Shown: positions 22,985-33,326 of the stretch, piece by piece
Layout: the number at the start of each line of letters is the position of its first letter
Position numbering within the stretch: the first letter of the stretch is position 1
From: Prosapia bicincta
Taxonomy: Eukaryota; Arthropoda; Insecta; Hemiptera; Cercopidae
Length of the DNA: 64,000 nucleotides
Direction of reading: 5' to 3'
Assembly (NCBI GenBank): GCA_036971475.1
Contig: JBAIZL010000008.1
Location: forward strand, 11,052,395 to 11,116,394
The notes under the pieces: model-generated
What the model saw: only the letters and a program-made list of their open reading frames with translations
Told to the model about the DNA's origin: nothing
The model's database searches: none
Made by a program: the position numbers and the translations under genes

Positions 22985-23209
22985 TAATTACTTATTACAT
23001 TTTTGCTATTACTTACGACCAGACTTTTTGTTCACTAAAGGTTGTTAAATTGTTAGCTTACACTTGGAGGAAACGTTTTCGTCTGGCCTTCAGACGGCTG
23101 AAGAAGTTGTAAGACGAAAACTTTTCCTCCAAGTGTAAGTTAACAATTTAACAACCTTTAGTGAACAAAAAGTCTGATCGTAAGTAATAACAAAAGTGTA
23201 ATAAGTAAT
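22985..23209. mobile_element. near-perfect foldback, 98-bp arms, with hammerhead-like core in the loop side
   Basis: The arm at about 22985-23084 (ATTACTTATTACATTTTTGC, GACCAGACTTTTTGTTCACT, AAAGGTTGTTAAATTGTTAG, CACTTGGAGGAAACGTTTTC) is the reverse complement of 23112-23209 with only a few mismatches. The 27-bp loop reads GGCCTTCAGACGGCTGAAGA. The plus-strand loop and right arm include a hammerhead-like core. The architecture parallels 10926-11147. Confidence 0.85.
23098..23121 (+). ncRNA. hammerhead-ribozyme-like core with GNRA-capped stem II
   Basis: CTGAAGA (fits CUGANGA), A, then GTT-GTAA-GAC (a 3-bp stem closed by a GUAA tetraloop of GNRA type), then GAAAAC. The boxes and their order match a minimal hammerhead. 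Stem III and an NUH cleavage site downstream were not found, so activity is unproven. Confidence 0.5.
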
Positions 23210-23273
23210 CAATATATAACATATTTATATAATATATATATTTATGTATATATGTTTATGTATATATATGTTA

Positions 23274-23277
<4 letters not shown>

Positions 23278-23339
<62 letters not shown>
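23278..23339. repeat. (TA)n microsatellite
   Basis: About 30 TA dinucleotides just downstream of the foldback. Confidence 0.95.
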
Positions 23340-23344
<5 letters not shown>

Positions 23345-23363
23345 CGTTTTCTTGTTTAATAGT

Positions 23364-23503
23364 TTAAAACGACACAGGTTATTCAAATACGAGAATAATT
23401 ATTATTTTATATCCAATATAAAATATATATAGGATATAAAATATATTTATATAGGATATAAAATAATAAATATTCTTGTATTTGAATAACCTGTGTTGTT
23501 TTA

Positions 23504-23504
<1 letters not shown>
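23364..23504. repeat. inverted repeat, about 52-bp arms
   Basis: TTAAAACGACACAGGTTATT, CAAATACGAGAATAATTATT at 23364 pairs with AATATTCTTGTATTTGAATA, ACCTGTGTTGTTTTAA ending at 23504. The loop carries two GGATATAAAATA units. It sits between two (TA)n tracts. Confidence 0.85.
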
Positions 23505-23537
<33 letters not shown>

Positions 23538-23550
23538 ATATATATATATT
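23505..23550. repeat. (TA)n microsatellite
   Basis: TA tract ending at TTGTAGCTTTGC, where the PLE-type left terminal repeat begins. Confidence 0.95.
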
Positions 23551-23672
23551 TGTAGCTTTGCAACATTGTTTTCTTGTATTCACTTATCACTTTCACTATA
23601 TGTACTTAAACACGAATCTTACTTGGTATTTATGCGAGTTAACTTTCAAACATTGGTAGTATCTCCATCATC

Positions 23673-24057
23673 GGAATATACAAAGTCGAATGCTCAGACT
23701 GTAATAAAATATACATAGGCCAAACAAAAAAGAAACTAAAAGACAGATTTCAAGAACACCTAAATGCATATATCAAACCTGAAACTTATAACTCAAACTT
23801 AGCTACACACGCCGTCAAAAACAAACACACATATCCCACATTAAAAAACGTACACCTAATAAAAAAAAATACAAAAAGGCCTCAAAATGACAATCTGGGA
23901 ACAACTACAAATTTATAAACATAAAAATAATATCATAAACGAACAATTGCATATAAAATTAAAAAATGATAAATTATTCAACCTAATAGACAAAATTAAC
24001 CCAAAGACAAACTTAATAGGATCGCACAGTGCAGTGAATCCGAAAATAGAACAATAA
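23673..24057 (+). pseudogene. GIY-YIG endonuclease of a Penelope-like element, 5' truncated, frameshifted
   Basis: The frame from 23673 reads GIYKVECSDCNKIYIGQT, the GIY and YIG motifs at proper spacing with the Cys pair usual in retroelement GIY-YIG domains. It is followed by KDRFQEHL (catalytic Arg and the E-H motif) and SNLATHAVKNKHTY. A frameshift in an A-rich run near 23865-23880 is needed to continue as MTIWEQLQIYKH...NEQLHI...LFNLIDKINP to a TAA at 24055-24057. The domain nicks target DNA in PLE retrotransposition. No reverse transcriptase precedes it. The frame shift shows it is dead, but the motif residues are preserved, so it is fairly young. Confidence 0.82.
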
Positions 24058-24130
24058 CGGTACACCACACCTTGTGACAACGGGAATTCCATACAGCTCA
24101 CAGTCTACTACAACCCCCGGTCAGTAATGT

Positions 24131-24162
24131 CCGATGATGGAGATACTATCAATCTTTGAAAG
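24131..24162 (+). ncRNA. variant hammerhead-like core in PLE right repeat
   Basis: CCGATGA (one base off CUGAUGA), then a possible 6-bp stem II GGAGAT / ATCTTT (two G-U pairs), then GAAAG. It lies 73 bp downstream of the GIY-YIG stop on the same strand, where PLE hammerheads are expected. The U-to-C change would probably inactivate it. Confidence 0.35.
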
Positions 24163-24216
24163 TTAACTTAAATACCAAGTAAGATTCTTGTTTAAGTACA
24201 TATAATGAAAGTGATA

Positions 24217-24221
24217 TATAT

Positions 24222-24292
<71 letters not shown>
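24217..24292. repeat. (AT)n microsatellite
   Basis: TATATATACATACATACATA followed by a long TA run, lying exactly between the PLE at 23.6-24.2 kb and the one at 24.3-25.3 kb. Confidence 0.95.
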
Positions 24293-24296
<4 letters not shown>

Positions 24297-25266
24297 AAAT
24301 AGTTATTATCTGGAGTACATCCGTTCACTCTGCAGTGCATAAATTGGCAGTTCCGACGTTTCGCTAGAATCTCATCTAGCATTGACGAGGAGAACCAAGC
24401 AACAGTTGAAGAGCGAGTGAAGAGCGCAGATAATTCTGCTCCTATAGACAGAGAAATGAAGCCACGCCCATTGACGTCAAATCACACATTGACGTCAATC
24501 CACACACACCTGATCCAAACAATTACTCACATTCCTTTGTTCACCTTTCTGCCGATAAAATCTATCGATGACACATTTCCACACTGCGGGCAAATTCAAA
24601 GTACATCGCGTTTGTTAAGACTCCTTTGCTTCTCTATTTCGATAGCCTCACGGATAATTCTAGTCCTGTAGTTTTCCACTTGAGCAATCTGTTGGCAAGA
24701 CTGAAAATCAATGGTATGCTCTGTATCGCAGTGGTGCCTGTACAGAGCCGATGTTTTCTGCTTGTTTTTAAGGCCCAGTTTGGCTGTTCGTTTGGCCAGT
24801 GTACGATTTCGTACAAACTCCACAAGAAACGCTGTAAACGCCATGATTTTCCAAGAATATCTTATCTTTGGCGTTACCAACAACCTTTTCGATGGTGATG
24901 TAAGGTTTGTAAACGGAACGTAAACCATGCCTCCTAAAGAGTCTGCCAATCCTATCAGTGGTTCCTTTAATAAAGGGCAGAAAAACAGTACCAGTTTTCT
25001 CAGTCTCTTTCTCGTCCACGTCAACTGGAAGGACACTTTGGCGGTGTAACGCTTTATTAATGGCATATTCCTTATAACTGGCGTGGAATATTCAATGGGC
25101 GTGGCTTCTTTCCTCTATATATAGGAGCCAAGTTATCTGCGCTCTTCACTCGCTCTTCAACTTTTGCTGGGTTCACCTCGTCAATGCTAGATTCTAGCGA
25201 AACGTCGGAACTGCGAATTTATGCACTGCAGAATGAACGGATGTACTCCAGATAATAACTATTTAT
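24293..25266 (-). mobile_element. Penelope-like element fragment with 140-bp inverted terminal repeats
   Basis: The repeat at 24293-24432 (GATAAATAGTTATTATCTGG, AGTACATCCGTTCA, TCCGACGTTTCGCTAGAATC, GAAGAGCGAGTGAAGAGCGC) is the reverse complement of 25127-25266. Small indels separate them (CATCTAGC is shortened in the right copy). The minus strand between them encodes the C-terminal end of a PLE protein. Both repeats contain a stem-loop (GCTAGA...TCTAGC) directly followed by GAAACG, reminiscent of a hammerhead stem II plus GAAA, but the preceding CUGANGA box is absent (CGTCAAT). Confidence 0.82.
24590..25075 (-). pseudogene. Penelope-like element protein, linker plus GIY-YIG domain, frameshifted
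   Basis: The minus-strand reading starts with TVFLPFIKGTTDRIGRLFRR, then IEKVVGNAKDKI, then HGVYSVSCGVCTKSYTGQT (GIY-YIG signature with YTG for YIG). A frameshift near 24770 leads to the other frame: NKQKTSALYRHHCDTEHTID, QVENYRTRIIREAIEIEK, NKRD. These are hallmark PLE segments: a post-RT linker ending in KDKI, the GIY-YIG nuclease, the SALxxHCxxTxHxIDF block and the terminal REAIEI..NRDDG-like end. The reverse transcriptase is missing. Role: target-primed retrotransposition. The copy is inactive. Confidence 0.88.
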
Positions 25267-26149
25267 CATATTTTTCTATCCGTGAAGGAATACGTATCAA
25301 CATATATATAAAACATATTAAATAAATTATAAATAAATAAATTGGTAACATTTTACTAATGCCATTAAGTATCACTAAAGATGGTTGAAACGCGTTCATG
25401 AAATTGCGAGAATTGTACCGTGTTTTATTGTTATAATAACCCCATTATCACAGCTCTTATTGCAAACAACCAAAAGATACACCGAAGTAGCGACACATCG
25501 GCAAAGTTTATAAGTAACTAGCCACGGCTTCTTGTACACAACAAACTTTTAAGTGCACATTCAGGTAACAATATTCCCAAACCGACACCAACATGGCAAC
25601 GTAATCAAACATCGCTTCGTAACGCCGTGCACGAAAATGCATGCTTATTGTTTGAATGGAACGCTTTTGCTTTTGTCACTGACCTAGGTAAAGCTGCTCG
25701 CCTATTGTGCTCAAATTGGGCAGTCTATAGGTAGAAGGGAAGGTTCTTTGTGAAGCCCCTTTTCTAGAAACAGCAGGTAGCCAGATCGGCCGGATTCGAA
25801 TCACCTGCTCTTTGGGCAATATCGATGACGGAATCATGTCATTTAGAATAACATTGCACGTAACAAGCTGCAAAACTCAATGAGCATATAGCGAGCAGTG
25901 TTTAAAATAAGACACTGTTTGTTCAAATGATAAATAAATCGGTAGAGTTTAAGTCGGAAAGGTTAAAAAATAGCCTATTATAGGATTGTTCTCACAGGGG
26001 TGTGAAAAAGCACCGGTAAATTGTTGGTTTTGCAGTTGAAATCCCTTAGAAACTTTAGGCTAGTAGGCAATTGCTATACCCATTTGCCTTAAAAAATAAT
26101 TCATTTAAGTTTGTTTATATCCAACTTATACAACCTGTTTTTCCCACAC
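25267..26149. other. unique sequence; decayed hammerhead-like fragment at 25373-25392
   Basis: ATCACTAAAGATGGTTGAAA followed by CGCGTTCATG looks like an eroded (CUGAUGA)...GAAACGCG module. Compare the GAAACGCG at the 56.5-kb element. The rest has no supported gene. Confidence 0.3.
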
Positions 26150-26470
26150 ACACACACAAGGTGTCACGTTGCTTTTATTCCATCGTTGGCAGATAAATGA
26201 CGTCAGAATATGCTCGTTATGTTTAAAGAGATAAAATTCCGTGAACAATCATGACACTCAACGTACTCTGAGAAAGGTAAACGCAGTTTTATTGTTTCCG
26301 ACAAGTATGAAATTTCAATTAATCGCCATGAGGAGAATAGATATCAACTGATTCGATCCGCTGCACTGGAGTTAATTTTTCGCCAACATGAATTTACTTT
26401 CAGATCTCGTAAGGAATTGCATTGAGGGGGCGTTGCCAATTTGGGATGTAACAATTAATACAATGTATCT
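26150..26470. other. complex non-repetitive island, possible regulatory DNA
   Basis: It contains GATAAATGACGTCAGAATAT (TGACGTCA, a CRE-like palindrome), TTTCAATTAATCGCCATGAG and GTAACAATTAATACAATG in otherwise complex sequence. No exon is supported. Confidence 0.25.
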
Positions 26471-26799
26471 GAATGGCAACGCAATACTGGTATTATAGTG
26501 GATACTTACCTTGAGGTGTAATGAAGGAATACATTCGATTTCAATGGTTAAACTCTTTTCCACGTATGATATACAGGTAATTAAACAATCTTTTTTCTAT
26601 ATTAAAATTGTAAAAAAGATTAGGCGAGCTGAGAAACATCATCATTACGGTTTAGGCCTTAACTGTTCCCTACAAATAATATTTTCTTACGGTTTATTTT
26701 CCATGTTCGGATAAATGACGTTTCGGAATATTGTCGTTCGGATATTCGACGCCCGACTGCATATATATATATATATAACATCCCTCAAGATGTGGAAAT
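26471..26799. other. unique sequence, short (AT)8 at 26760-26776
   Basis: No gene is supported. The 67-aa plus frame at 26511 is unrecognised. Confidence 0.35.
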
Positions 26800-27235
26800 T
26801 TACTTACGCGACAAAACTTTGCTAATCTTTTGCGAAGTGAGAGGATTAGAGACACAATTTCACCGACACATCATGTGATATTCCGGCTTTCTGGTTTGAT
26901 CATACTCGTGTCCAACGTTTCACCATTTCCTTCCAGTAATTCCACCCTGGTTTCGTTTAACTCATCGTCGTCGTTTTTGTTCCCACGGTACTGCCCGACG
27001 CCGAATTATGCGCCTTCGGCAGCTGCCTCCGGATCTCCTTAGTTCTCTACCACGACCTCTTCAATGCCGTACCCACGTCGGCCGCCATAGTACGTTTTCC
27101 TCATTTGTGACCGGTGTGTGGGGGGCAGGACTGTACTTCATTGAAGCAGTCATGGTTGTGTGTCTTCCAGCTTCATATGGTTTCACAGCTGTTTTTCAAT
27201 TTTTTTTAAAGTATCAAAAAGATTTAGTTAATTAG
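26800..27235. other. GC-richer island with short open frames
   Basis: GC-rich for this window, with CpGs (CCCGACGCCGAATTATGCGC, ACGTCGGCCGCCATAGTACG). Plus frames 26830-27042 (Ser/Pro/Phe-rich, 70 aa) and 27008-27235 overlap in different phases and match nothing I know. It could be an exon, a promoter-proximal region or a conserved element. Confidence 0.25.
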
Positions 27236-27249
27236 AGCTTAGATGGTGA

Positions 27250-27480
27250 GAACTATTCACCAGGGTAAAAGTTAACTCAAAATCTCACAAAAAATTAGTT
27301 TTTAATAAACAAACACACTGGTCCACAACAGACTAGTTTCCTCAATGTCTAGCGATGACGCCTTCCTCAATGCTTGACTACTACTAACGTTACAAACATC
27401 GTCGCCGAAAATAGTCTGTTGTGAACTAGTTTGTTTGTTTAATAAACACTACTTTTAGGAACGATTTTGAGTAACTATTT
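27250..27480. mobile_element. diverged foldback related to 10926-11147
   Basis: The left arm (AACTATTCACCAGGGTAAAA, AGTTTTTAATAAACAAACAC, CACAACAGACTAGTTTCC) pairs with the right arm (AGTCTGTTGTGAACTAGTTT, GTTTGTTTAATAAACACTAC, ACGATTTTGAGTAACTATTT). The centre has GATGACGCCTTCCTCAATGC and CATCGTCGCCGAAAATAG, decayed counterparts of the hammerhead modules at 11.0 kb. Confidence 0.7.
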
Positions 27481-28322
27481 TGATTTTTCGCTTATTAGCA
27501 AGATAATGTAAAGCTCCACCTAAAACCCTGGAACGTAGTGTTACATTGTGAGACTGGTTTCAGCTCGGTTCGACTGCTTTTGTACATCATTCACAGCTTT
27601 TATGAACCTTCTACACATTGTTTTATAACACAGTGTTTTCTACTCTAAAAACTCCTTAATAGTACAATCCTTATAATTTTGGCAAGTAATAAGGGAACGC
27701 ATACAAAAGTTCATGTTTACACTTTCCACAAAGTAATAAGAAATGAATTTTCTGGTTTAAAAATAAATGTTTTTGTTAAATGATTTTTTATAACCAAATA
27801 TAATTCTCACATTGTTACTTTTTATATTTAACTACATAAAAGGTATCTATCTTGTGGCAAAGCACAGTGACTATTTGGTAAATCATCAAATATACCGGCC
27901 TTATTTGTAAGCAGCCGAAGCCGTGCCGACAACAGTACTTTGGTGTAAGGAATCGCTTTGCTCGCGAGCTTTGCAATCCAAGCACAAGTAAGACCTGTTG
28001 ACGTAAGAGTGAGCAGTGATTATGCAAAGTACACACGAGTATGATCCTTTACTACGAAGGATTACGTCCTCACTTTAAAATCCTATAAGTACTCGTACAG
28101 TTCGCGGGCGGTCTAGTCAGCCCGAGAGGTAACCGTTACGTACACCACTCATTATCGTAACGTTCCTCAGTTCAAAGGGCGTTCGTTGCACGCTCATAAA
28201 ATCTACCCACTGCCATATGTATTACTTTGTACATTATTCCACAATAGTTTAAACATTCATTACATGTTCATCGTTAAAGTACGAATGTAAATCTTATTCT
28301 TTTAACAATTATTCTGTAATTC
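27481..28322. other. unique sequence, no gene seen
   Basis: A complex stretch at 27880-28200 has no supported exon. Confidence 0.35.
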
Positions 28323-29010
28323 ATACTAAACTATTACAGCTTACACAATTAAAGTCTCCGACTAAACTATTACAGCTTACACAATTAAAGTCTCCGACTA
28401 AACTATTACAGCTTACACGATTAAAGTCTCCGACTAAACTATTACAGCTTACACAATTAAAGTCTCCGACTAAACTATTACAGCTTACACGATTAAAGTC
28501 TCCGACTAAACTATTACAGCTTACACAATTAAAGTCTCCGACTAAACTATTACAGCTTACACAATTAAAGTCTCCGACTAAACTATTACAGCTTACACAA
28601 TTAAAGTCTCCGACTAAACTATTACAGCTTACACAATTAAAGTCTCCGACTAAACTATTACAGCTTACACAATTAAAGTCTCCGACTAAACTATTACAGC
28701 TTACACAATTAAAGTCTCCGACTAAACTATTATAGCTTACACAATTAAAGTCTCCGACTAAACTATTACAGCTTACACAATTAAAGTCTCCGACTAAACT
28801 ATTATAGCTTACACAATTAAAGTCTCCGACTAAACTATTACAGCTTACACAATTAAAGTCTCCGACTAAACTATTATAGCTTACACAATTAAAGTCTCCG
28901 ACTAAACTATTACAGCTTACACAATTAAAGTCTCCGACTAAACTATTACAGCTTACACAATTAAAGTCTCCGACTAAACTATTACAGCTTACACAATTGA
29001 AGTCTCCGCT
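28323..29010. repeat. 36-bp tandem array, about 19 copies
   Basis: Unit ACTAAACTATTACAGCTTAC, ACAATTAAAGTCTCCG. Copies are almost identical, with single changes at ACACAATT/ACACGATT and TTACAGC/TTATAGC recurring in alternating units. It is a recently homogenised minisatellite. There are no spacers, so it is not a CRISPR-like array. Confidence 0.97.
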
Positions 29011-29033
29011 TTAAATAGATGTTTTATTATTAT

Positions 29034-29458
29034 ATTCGAGTACATTTTTTTGTCTTTCCTAATATTAGAATATTTTCCTTTGTTGACGCATTTTGGAATG
29101 ACTCCATTTTCAAAACCTTAATTATTAAAATGAGATTGTGATAAACAAATTTGACTTGTAATTGGATATTTATTAAGAGTTTTGTAATTTGTTGATTTGT
29201 ATTATGTTTTATATAATGTTATGTATTTTATATATTGTAAGTTATGTTGTATTATTGTTTAATTAAAATTGAGCTCTTGAAAAGGAATATCAGAGTTTCG
29301 AATGAAACGTTGAAGGTTTAAAAAGGCACAATTGTCTGTGATCTGTCATTAGCCTGTATAAAAAAAAAATAATTAAAAAAAATGTGAGTATTATTTAAGT
29401 TTTGGAAATGGAGTCATTCCGAAAATGTTAGGGAAGACAGGAAAATGTACTCGAATAA
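29034..29458. mobile_element. palindromic MITE family B, copy with about 260-bp interior
   Basis: The left arm 29034-29130 (TATTCGAGTACATTTTTTTG, TCTTTCCTAATATTAGAATA, ACTCCATTTTCAAAACC) is inverted at 29395-29458 (TTTTGGAAATGGAGTCATTC, AGGGAAGACAGGAAAATGTA, CTCGAATA). The interior is AT-rich with no frame and could be a nested insertion. Confidence 0.7.
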
Positions 29459-30655
29459 ATACAGTTGGCCTACTCCCAACAGAAGTAAAGATGAGTATAT
29501 TCAGCAGATATTTTATTTTTTATTTATATTTTAGTTTTAAAAAAACTTTAAATTCATCTGGACACTGAATCAAATTATAAATCCTTGTAAAAGGCACAAA
29601 TATGAAAATACACTTTTGTGTACAAAACTCTATAAAAATACAGCTTGGTGAAGGAATACACTTCCCAAAACATTTGTCCCCGTTTAACAGCAAAAGTATG
29701 GGCAACTAAAAACAATGTCTTATAAATTTTTACACACGGAAGTGAGTATATGAATTTAATGGTATCTTATCAGATTTTGATGAAACATGTTACACACACT
29801 CGCCACATAGATTTTACAAAAATAGCAGATTTCAATTGGCTAAACCAACTTGTTTTTCAATAATAAAATATATAGTTCTATCTAGGTTTTGGAAGATTAA
29901 AGAAGCCGTTGCAAGAAATCGACCCCTGATCAAGGCAACGCATGCCAAATATAGTGCCCGGGTGACATTGAATCTTGAAGCTGGTTTTAATGAGCAGCAA
30001 GTTAAATGTATTTCACTTAATTAGACGGGAAGAGTTATATCTGCTTTAATGATGTTTGGTAAAGCAATCCTTATACGTCACTCCACTTGTAGCTGACGGT
30101 ACTGAATCTAAAGGCAGCGTTTTTAGGCCTTTGTTTAAACGTGGCTGTAATTTTACAATAACTGCTAAATGTTAATTCTGTGGAAATCCGTTGCAAAGGA
30201 ATGTGACGCATCATTATATCGCTGCACAAACTAGGTCCCAGGAATGTTTTTGCCGTCTGTGGAGGCAAGCAATGGGTTGGAGCTGCACCTCCAATGGTTC
30301 CAAAAACGGCAAGTACAATCATTAAGGCCTAATTAATTTGCCGATTGTGTTTTTTGGATTTATTTTAGGCTTTTCTTCATGACAACTGTTACCGGACTTC
30401 GGCCATGATCAAAACATGTTTCCCTCAGATAAAATACGTGAACACTTTCACTCAATTCCTTCTTGCAAGATGCTGCCTGCAGTCGTCGATATAATTTTAT
30501 AGAACGCCCAAGTACACTAGACATTACAGCCTATTAAAGTGCTTCGACACAAGTCAAAAAACTGAAACTCACGAAATAACTAGAAAATGTCGTCATAAAT
30601 ATGGTTAAGGTTTAGGGCCTATATACAAATACTATTTTACATAAATGAAGGTCAG
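29459..30655. other. unique sequence, no gene recognised
   Basis: A plus frame at 29836-30024 and a minus frame at 30071-30322 are open but unrecognised. The segment 29880-30330 is less AT-rich than its surroundings. Confidence 0.35.
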
Positions 30656-30659
30656 GATT

Positions 30660-30965
30660 GAATCATATCTTAAAATTGAGTAAATTTTCCGAAATGAGTA
30701 AAATTTCAGAACTGAATAAAATTATTGATATTTCAGAAATGAATAATAAATATTTCAAATAGAATGAAATTTTAGAATTGAGTAATGTTTCAGAATGTGG
30801 TAATATTTCAGACATTTTAGAATTGAGTAATACGTTAGAATCGAGGAGGCTAATAATTTAAAATTGAGTATAATTTCAGGATTTTAGTAATATTTTTAAA
30901 ATATTGAGCAATATTTTCTTAGTTAAGAAATATTCTAGAGTTGAGTAATACTATCTTTTATAACA
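30660..30965. repeat. degenerate short-period tandem repeat
   Basis: Variants of AATTGAGTAATATTTCAG recur at irregular steps of roughly 20-35 bp. It is old and strongly diverged. Confidence 0.6.
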
Positions 30966-31600
30966 AGGTGGATGAAAATGCAAACCTTTAGCAGCAAAAT
31001 AAGTATAAACAAACTCCTATGAAATATACCCAGAACAAACATTAACAAAACTGTATTCAACTGCCCATTGTAAAGCCCAGTTTTGTACCAAAACAATGTA
31101 AAGGAGCTACATCTACAAATTTATGTAAAAAATGTGAGATGTAGGGATATGGGCACTAAAAATAATTTATTTAAAAATAGAATAGAATATAAACATGATT
31201 TTAAATAGTTCAGTAGGAACTAAACCTTTGCAACTTGCAAGTTAAGGGATGGGCATAGACAATATCTCAGACCTGCTGCAGACAATAGAAACTATCTGGC
31301 ACAACTTGGGACGCACATTTGGTCCTTTGTAAGTCCAAAGCGTTTCAGTAAGACTCGGACGAGGCAAATGGAAGTAACTGCTTGGAAATAAAAATAGTTA
31401 AGAGACAGAAATGACCGTGTCTAGCCCTAATGAGACAGGTAAGTGTGAAAATAGAGATAATTTGTTAGTGTACTCCTGTGTGTTTAGTTGAAGAAATAAC
31501 CTTGTCCCCAAATCTGTAAACAGGAAGAAATACCCGTTCGGAATCGGATTGGATTCAAGTGGAAACGACAAGTAAATAAAAATCAGATCTGATAAGTGAT

Positions 31601-31675
31601 AAAACAGCCTGATAGGCTATTCTAAAACAGCCGGATAGGTTACTCTAAAACAGCCTGATAGACTACTCTAAAACC
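31601..31675. repeat. 25-bp tandem repeat, three copies
   Basis: AAAACAGCCTGATAGGCTAT, TCT and its variants repeat three times. Confidence 0.8.
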
Positions 31676-33040
31676 GTTGTCTGGTGTCACGTGTTGATAT
31701 AAAGGAAAATCTTATATTTTCTTCCTATCCTGATGTGACGTCAAAATCTAAACTTTGCATATTATTTATGTTTAACGACTGTAATACAGTAAAACAATGA
31801 TGAATCGTTTTAGAAAGACAGCAAATATCGAATGTTTTGAACACACATTCTTGTAACACGAGAAGTTTCAAACATTCTATGCCAGTGATATCAAATGCAC
31901 ACTTTTTCAAATCGATTACCTTTTTTAGTATGGAAACCACATCAAAAATTAGAAAGTAGGTAAGAATGTAAACAGTTACGTTTTTGCAGGTGTGTTGAAG
32001 AAAGAGTTTGGCACGTGACGAACACAAAAGATGTTACCTAGCCATCAATAGTGGGAGGGGGCAAACATCTGTTGCTCGGGGTTTCCAGAAATTCCTTTAT
32101 TGTGGGTTTTGAAGTGTTCGTGATAACGTATTTCGGTATAAAGGAAAGCCTTAAGAGTCAATATCTTTCCCTACTATTATAAAGTACAATTATAAATAAA
32201 GTTAATTCCCCAGCGAAGAATGACGTACTTGCTATTAGGAAATAACTACCTTAGTTCCCAAATTGGTAATGATGAAAATATGCGAAATTTTACTTTTTCC
32301 AACCAAGTTTCATTAACGTCTAGCCACACAGGCGTCGGTCACTATATGGACTTCCTTACCATAGGCAAAAGGATGTGAATCTGTGACCTCCAATTCACTT
32401 GATTTCCACTCAACACTATTTACACTTCCCGTTATAATTCCAGAACCCGTGTCTGGGCCCCCAGAACTCGGCTAGCTCGAGGTGCCTCCGTCTCACATGC
32501 GCAAGCTTAGTATCCCTACCGAACAAAATCAGGTGGTTAATCATCAACGCGATCTGTTGGCAAAACTTTAAACTACAAAGTTGTACGTTAGAGAAAGTAT
32601 AATAAATATACTGTACGAAAGCAACTCGCTCGTGGGGGTATAACAGTTAAGGACCAAATGCTTATTTCTTATAGAATATTAATAACTTATTTTTCTTCTT
32701 TTAATAAATCATTTTACAATTGAAGGCTTTAATTCACGACCATATTCGCAATATGTAGTACCAATTGCTTTTGTTTTACATGGTTAATGTCGTTTTTGAA
32801 AAATGAAATTGTAATAAATTTAATCAGATTTTTAGACTAAATAAAAATAGGTGTGTTCACACTTTGTAACTCAAATGTAGAGGCTTCAGAAACTAATACT
32901 AAATTCGCACTAATAAAGACCACTATATATTATTTCGCGAGCGTAAAAAACCAGAAAAAAATCGAGCAAAACATAAAATAACAAGTTTTTAAAAAATTAA
33001 TTTACCAGTGTTTAAAAGATTATTTTTTAAAAATTAATTA
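31676..33040. other. unique sequence, no gene recognised
   Basis: A 100-aa minus frame (31725-32027) with many Cys/Leu/Lys residues is unrecognised. 32290-32540 is GC-richer (CCCCCAGAACTCGGCTAGCT) but no exon could be supported. Confidence 0.35.
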
Positions 33041-33046
33041 TAGTTA

Positions 33047-33142
33047 AAAGACACTTAACTAAGTGAATACGTAATGGGCTTACTTTCTGCTTTTGATTAT
33101 AGTTTAATCAGTGAATTCAAGATGATTACATCAAGCAACTTT
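33047..33142 (+). repeat. dispersed repeat D, copy 1
   Basis: CTTAACTAAGTGAATACGTA, TGGGCTTACTT and ATTATAGTTTAATCAGTGAA, TTCAAGATGATTACATCAAG are shared with 50817-51040 (inverted pair) and 53255-53385. Confidence 0.65.
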
Positions 33143-33326
33143 AACATTAGCTGTTGAAAAACTTTGGTGGATAGTGTTTAACAATAAAGCATGCGTGTAT
33201 TTGTGTTTGTGCGCGTGCGTACGTAAATACTTTATCGTGTTTTTGGATTGAAACTAAATAATCAATAAAAATATGTATGTATAGGTGTTGGCACGAAGGC
33301 TGGCACTATAGGAGGGTGGGTGGAGA

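Larger units (their letters stand above)
23551..24216 (+). mobile_element. Penelope-like element fragment flanked by inverted terminal repeats
   Basis: Left repeat 23590-23672 (TATCACTTTCACTATATGTA, GAATCTTACTTGGTATTTAT, AGTATCTCCATCATCGGA) is the reverse complement of 24131-24216. Between them lies a GIY-YIG nuclease remnant (23673-24057, +). Both outer edges meet (AT)n microsatellites. No reverse transcriptase region is present, so the copy is 5'-truncated and its left repeat is inverted, as often seen in PLE insertions. Confidence 0.75.

Noticed and set aside
24361..24400. Hammerhead in the terminal repeat of the 24.3-25.3-kb PLE (stem-loop GCTAGA...TCTAGC then GAAACG on minus)
   Set aside because: Stem and GAAA are present, but the position of CUGANGA is CGTCAAT in both copies; not counted as a core.
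24417..24923. Several plus-strand frames of 70-90 aa
   Set aside because: They are antisense shadows of the minus-strand PLE GIY-YIG region.
28323..29010. Regular direct repeats resembling a CRISPR array
   Set aside because: Units are contiguous 36-mers with no unique spacers, in clearly eukaryotic DNA.
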